Part shown: positions 5,378-7,055 of the stretch, in pieces
How positions within the stretch are numbered: position 1 is the stretch's first letter
Layout of the letters: the number at the start of each line of letters is the position of its first letter
Assembly: GCA_013151785.1 (NCBI GenBank)
Contig: JAADHP010000002.1
Span: 1-7,055, forward strand
DNA from: Nitrospirota bacterium
GTDB lineage: Bacteria; Nitrospirota; Thermodesulfovibrionia; Thermodesulfovibrionales; JdFR-85
Direction: 5' to 3'
DNA: 7,055 nucleotides
The notes under the pieces: generated by a model
Told to the model about the DNA's origin: nothing
What the model saw: the letters and a program-made list of their open reading frames with translations, nothing else
The model's database searches: none
Made by a program: the position numbers and the translations under genes

Positions 5378-6343
5378 ATGAAGGCACTTGTAACAGGCTC
5401 GACAGGCTTCATTGGAAGCCATCTGGTTGAGGCACTTGTTCACAGAGGTTATGAAGTCAGATGCCTCGTAAGAAGCACATCTGATAAAAAGTGGATTGAA
5501 TCACTATCTGTAGAAATTATCACAGGAGACTGTTTAGAACCAGAGAGTCTTGAAAGAGCTGTTGATGGATGCGATTATATATTTCACCTTGCAGGGTTAA
5601 CCAAGGCCTGCAGAGAAGATGATTATTTCTGTGTCAATGTAAAAGGCACAGAGAATATCATAAAGGCAATATTAAACAAAAATAGTTCTTTAAAACGATT
5701 TCTTTTTCTCAGCAGCCAGGCTGCAGCAGGTCCCAGTCTGAATGGAAAGCCAATAGATGAAAGTGTTGAACCAAGACCGGTTTCAATATATGGTAAAAGC
5801 AAACTGGAGGCTGAAAGGCTTGTAAATATTGTAAAAGATAAGATCCCTGCAACTATTATACGTCCTTCTGCTGTTTATGGACCGAGAGACAGGGATTTCT
5901 ACCTTTTCTTTAAACTTATCAAACGGGGAATCTTCCCCTACTGGGGGGAATCACATTATTCCCTGGTTTATATAGATGATCTGATAAATGGTATAATACT
6001 TTCAGCAGAAAGTGAAATCTCAAGAGGGAAGACATATTTCATTACAGATATGAGAGAATACACCAATGTGGAGATTGCCTTTGAGATTGCACGGATACTT
6101 GAAAAACACGTACGAAGGGTCCGAATCCCAAAGACCATTATGCCTTTTCTTGCAAGTATTGGAGAACGTATATCAAGAGGGGCATCTATTTTTAATAGAG
6201 ACAAGGTAAGAGAAATAAGGTATAATAACTGGTTGTGTAGTTCAGCTCTGGCAGAGAGGGAACTGGGTTATAAACCTAAAGTAAAGTTAAAGGAAGGGTT
6301 AAAATGGACAGCAGACTGGTACAGAATAAACAGATGGCTGTAA
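5378..6343 (+). CDS. Extended SDR, NAD-dependent epimerase/dehydratase family; possible ceramide-pathway reductase
   Basis: This 321-residue extended short-chain dehydrogenase has the N-terminal nucleotide-binding motif TGSTGFIGSH (6-15; GxxGxxG), D51 of GDCLE following strand 3, HLAGLT (70-75), the catalytic Ser region FLSSQAAAG (110-118) and the YxxxK pair Y138/K142 in SIYGKSK. RPSAVYGPRD and a YIDD segment follow, as in sugar epimerases and related reductases. No membrane helix is evident. The family acts on nucleotide sugars, 3-beta-hydroxysteroids, flavonoids or ketolipids, so the substrate is not fixed by motifs. The next gene, overlapping by 40 bp, is a serine palmitoyltransferase-like synthase. 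CerR of bacterial ceramide synthesis is an epimerase-family reductase of 3-keto-sphinganine-type products, so that role is a reasonable hypothesis. A nucleotide-sugar enzyme remains the main alternative. There is no normally spaced SD before the ATG. Confidence 0.88.
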   Translation: MKALVTGSTGFIGSHLVEALVHRGYEVRCLVRSTSDKKWIESLSVEIITGDCLEPESLERAVDGCDYIFHLAGLTKACREDDYFCVNVKGTENIIKAILNKNSSLKRFLFLSSQAAAGPSLNGKPIDESVEPRPVSIYGKSKLEAERLVNIVKDKIPATIIRPSAVYGPRDRDFYLFFKLIKRGIFPYWGESHYSLVYIDDLINGIILSAESEISRGKTYFITDMREYTNVEIAFEIARILEKHVRRVRIPKTIMPFLASIGERISRGASIFNRDKVREIRYNNWLCSSALAERELGYKPKVKLKEGLKWTADWYRINRWL

Positions 6344-7055
6344 GAGAAGGAGACTTGTTCGAGAAATGTTATAAATTCACAAAGGCAAGAGAGATCATGG
6401 CTCTGGGACTTTATCCCTACTTCCGGACCATTGAGAGTGCCCAGGACCCTGTAGTCTACATGAATGGCCGAAGGATGATAATGGTGGGTTCAAATAATTA
6501 TCTTGGTCTCACCAATGACCCCAGGGTAAAAGAGGCTGCTATTAAGGCAGTTGAAAAATATGGCACAGGTTGTGCCGGCTCAAGATTTCTCAATGGAACC
6601 CTTGATATACATGTGGAACTGGAGGAAAAATTAGCAAGATTCATGCGTAAGGAAGCCGCAATTATCTTTTCCACAGGATTTCAGGTAAATCTTGGTGTAA
6701 TCTCTGCCCTGGTTGGGAAGGATGATGTTGTTATCATTGACAAGATGGACCATGCAAGCATTATTGATGGCTGCAGACTCTCCTATGGAGAGATCAAAAA
6801 ATTCAGACATAATGATATGCACGATCTTGAACGGGTTCTCAGGGACGCAGATGGTAGGGGAAGGTTGATTGTGGTGGACGGTGTCTTCAGTATGGAGGGA
6901 GATATCATTAATCTGCCCGAGGTCTACAGGCTGGCAAGGAAATACAATGCCAGATTAATGGTAGATGATGCCCATGGAATCGGTGTGCTTGGTAAAACAG
7001 GACGGGGCACATGTGAACACTTTGGCCTTGAACAGGATGTGGATCTCATAATGGG
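6304..7055 (+). CDS. PLP-dependent alpha-oxoamine synthase, serine palmitoyltransferase-like, cut by right edge
   Basis: The frame is open from an ATG at 6304 to the window end, about 250 residues of an expected 400 or so. The family (BioF, KBL, ALA synthase, serine palmitoyltransferase) condenses an amino acid with an acyl thioester, losing CO2. Visible features are GLYPYFRTIES (35-45), SNNYLGL (63-69), GTGCAGSRFLNGTLDIHVEL (87-106), the PLP-stacking H150 in DKMDHASIIDG, and DDAHG (221-225) with the PLP-ring aspartate D221 and H224. The PLP lysine lies beyond the edge. The YPYF segment and GSRFLNGT region favour the serine palmitoyltransferase branch over BioF or KBL, which is my recollection and not a search. 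AGGAAGGG just upstream supports this start, inside the epimerase gene. Family confidence is very high; substrate confidence is moderate. Confidence 0.9.
   Translation, partial: MDSRLVQNKQMAVREGDLFEKCYKFTKAREIMALGLYPYFRTIESAQDPVVYMNGRRMIMVGSNNYLGLTNDPRVKEAAIKAVEKYGTGCAGSRFLNGTLDIHVELEEKLARFMRKEAAIIFSTGFQVNLGVISALVGKDDVVIIDKMDHASIIDGCRLSYGEIKKFRHNDMHDLERVLRDADGRGRLIVVDGVFSMEGDIINLPEVYRLARKYNARLMVDDAHGIGVLGKTGRGTCEHFGLEQDVDLIM

Noticed and set aside
6334..6357. Later starts (ATG at 6334, TTG at 6355) for the synthase
   Set aside because: The ATG has no SD, and the TTG sits only two bases from AAGGAG; the ATG at 6304 has a well-spaced AGGAAGGG.
6631..6822. Minus-strand open frame inside the synthase gene
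   Set aside because: The plus-strand frame carries clear PLP-enzyme motifs across the same bases.
1..7055. tRNA or rRNA genes, CRISPR arrays, transposase genes or long direct repeats
   Set aside because: None seen on either strand by eye; nearly all bases are explained by coding genes and short gaps.

Overview
The window looks like a chromosomal segment of a Gram-negative bacterium. It carries envelope-type glycosyltransferases, the membrane protease HtpX, and a sphingolipid-type acyl-transfer enzyme at the right edge. Start codons are mixed (ATG, GTG and two TTG), Shine-Dalgarno (SD) sites are clear, and genes are packed with short overlaps. A Nitrospirota, Desulfobacterota or similar lineage would fit the gene mix, but this is an impression and nothing here fixes the taxonomy.

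Left block (1-4277, minus strand). Seven genes are read right to left and are probably largely co-transcribed: an MNT-type nucleotidyltransferase and a HEPN protein (a 4-bp GTGA overlap); a short secreted ComEA-like helix-hairpin-helix protein; a family 4 glycosyltransferase; a class I SAM methyltransferase; a second family 4 glycosyltransferase paralogous to the first; and an unrecognised gene cut by the left edge. From the ComEA-like gene leftward, neighbours overlap or are separated by only one or two bases. The three recognised sugar-modification genes suggest synthesis or modification of a surface glycan such as LPS core, O-antigen or capsule. The HEPN/MNT pair is either a type VII-like toxin-antitoxin module or a diverged relative of one; its HEPN protein lacks the canonical RX4-6H ribonuclease motif.

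Divergent intergenic region (4278-4443). It holds a consensus TTGACA box facing right, a weak extended -10, and a perfect 14-bp palindrome lying in the spacer. The layout resembles an operator-controlled divergent promoter region.

Right block (4444-7055, plus strand). First comes htpX, a complete membrane zinc protease. After an 88-bp gap with a G-run/C-run hairpin come an extended short-chain dehydrogenase (NAD-dependent epimerase/dehydratase family) and, overlapping it by 40 bp, an alpha-oxoamine synthase whose N-terminal part resembles bacterial serine palmitoyltransferase. This gene runs off the right edge. Pairing a serine palmitoyltransferase-like enzyme with an epimerase-type reductase recalls the Spt/CerR pair of bacterial ceramide synthesis, and is the most interesting hypothesis in the window.

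I saw no tRNA, rRNA, insertion sequence, CRISPR array or origin. No stretch over 300 bases lacks a gene.
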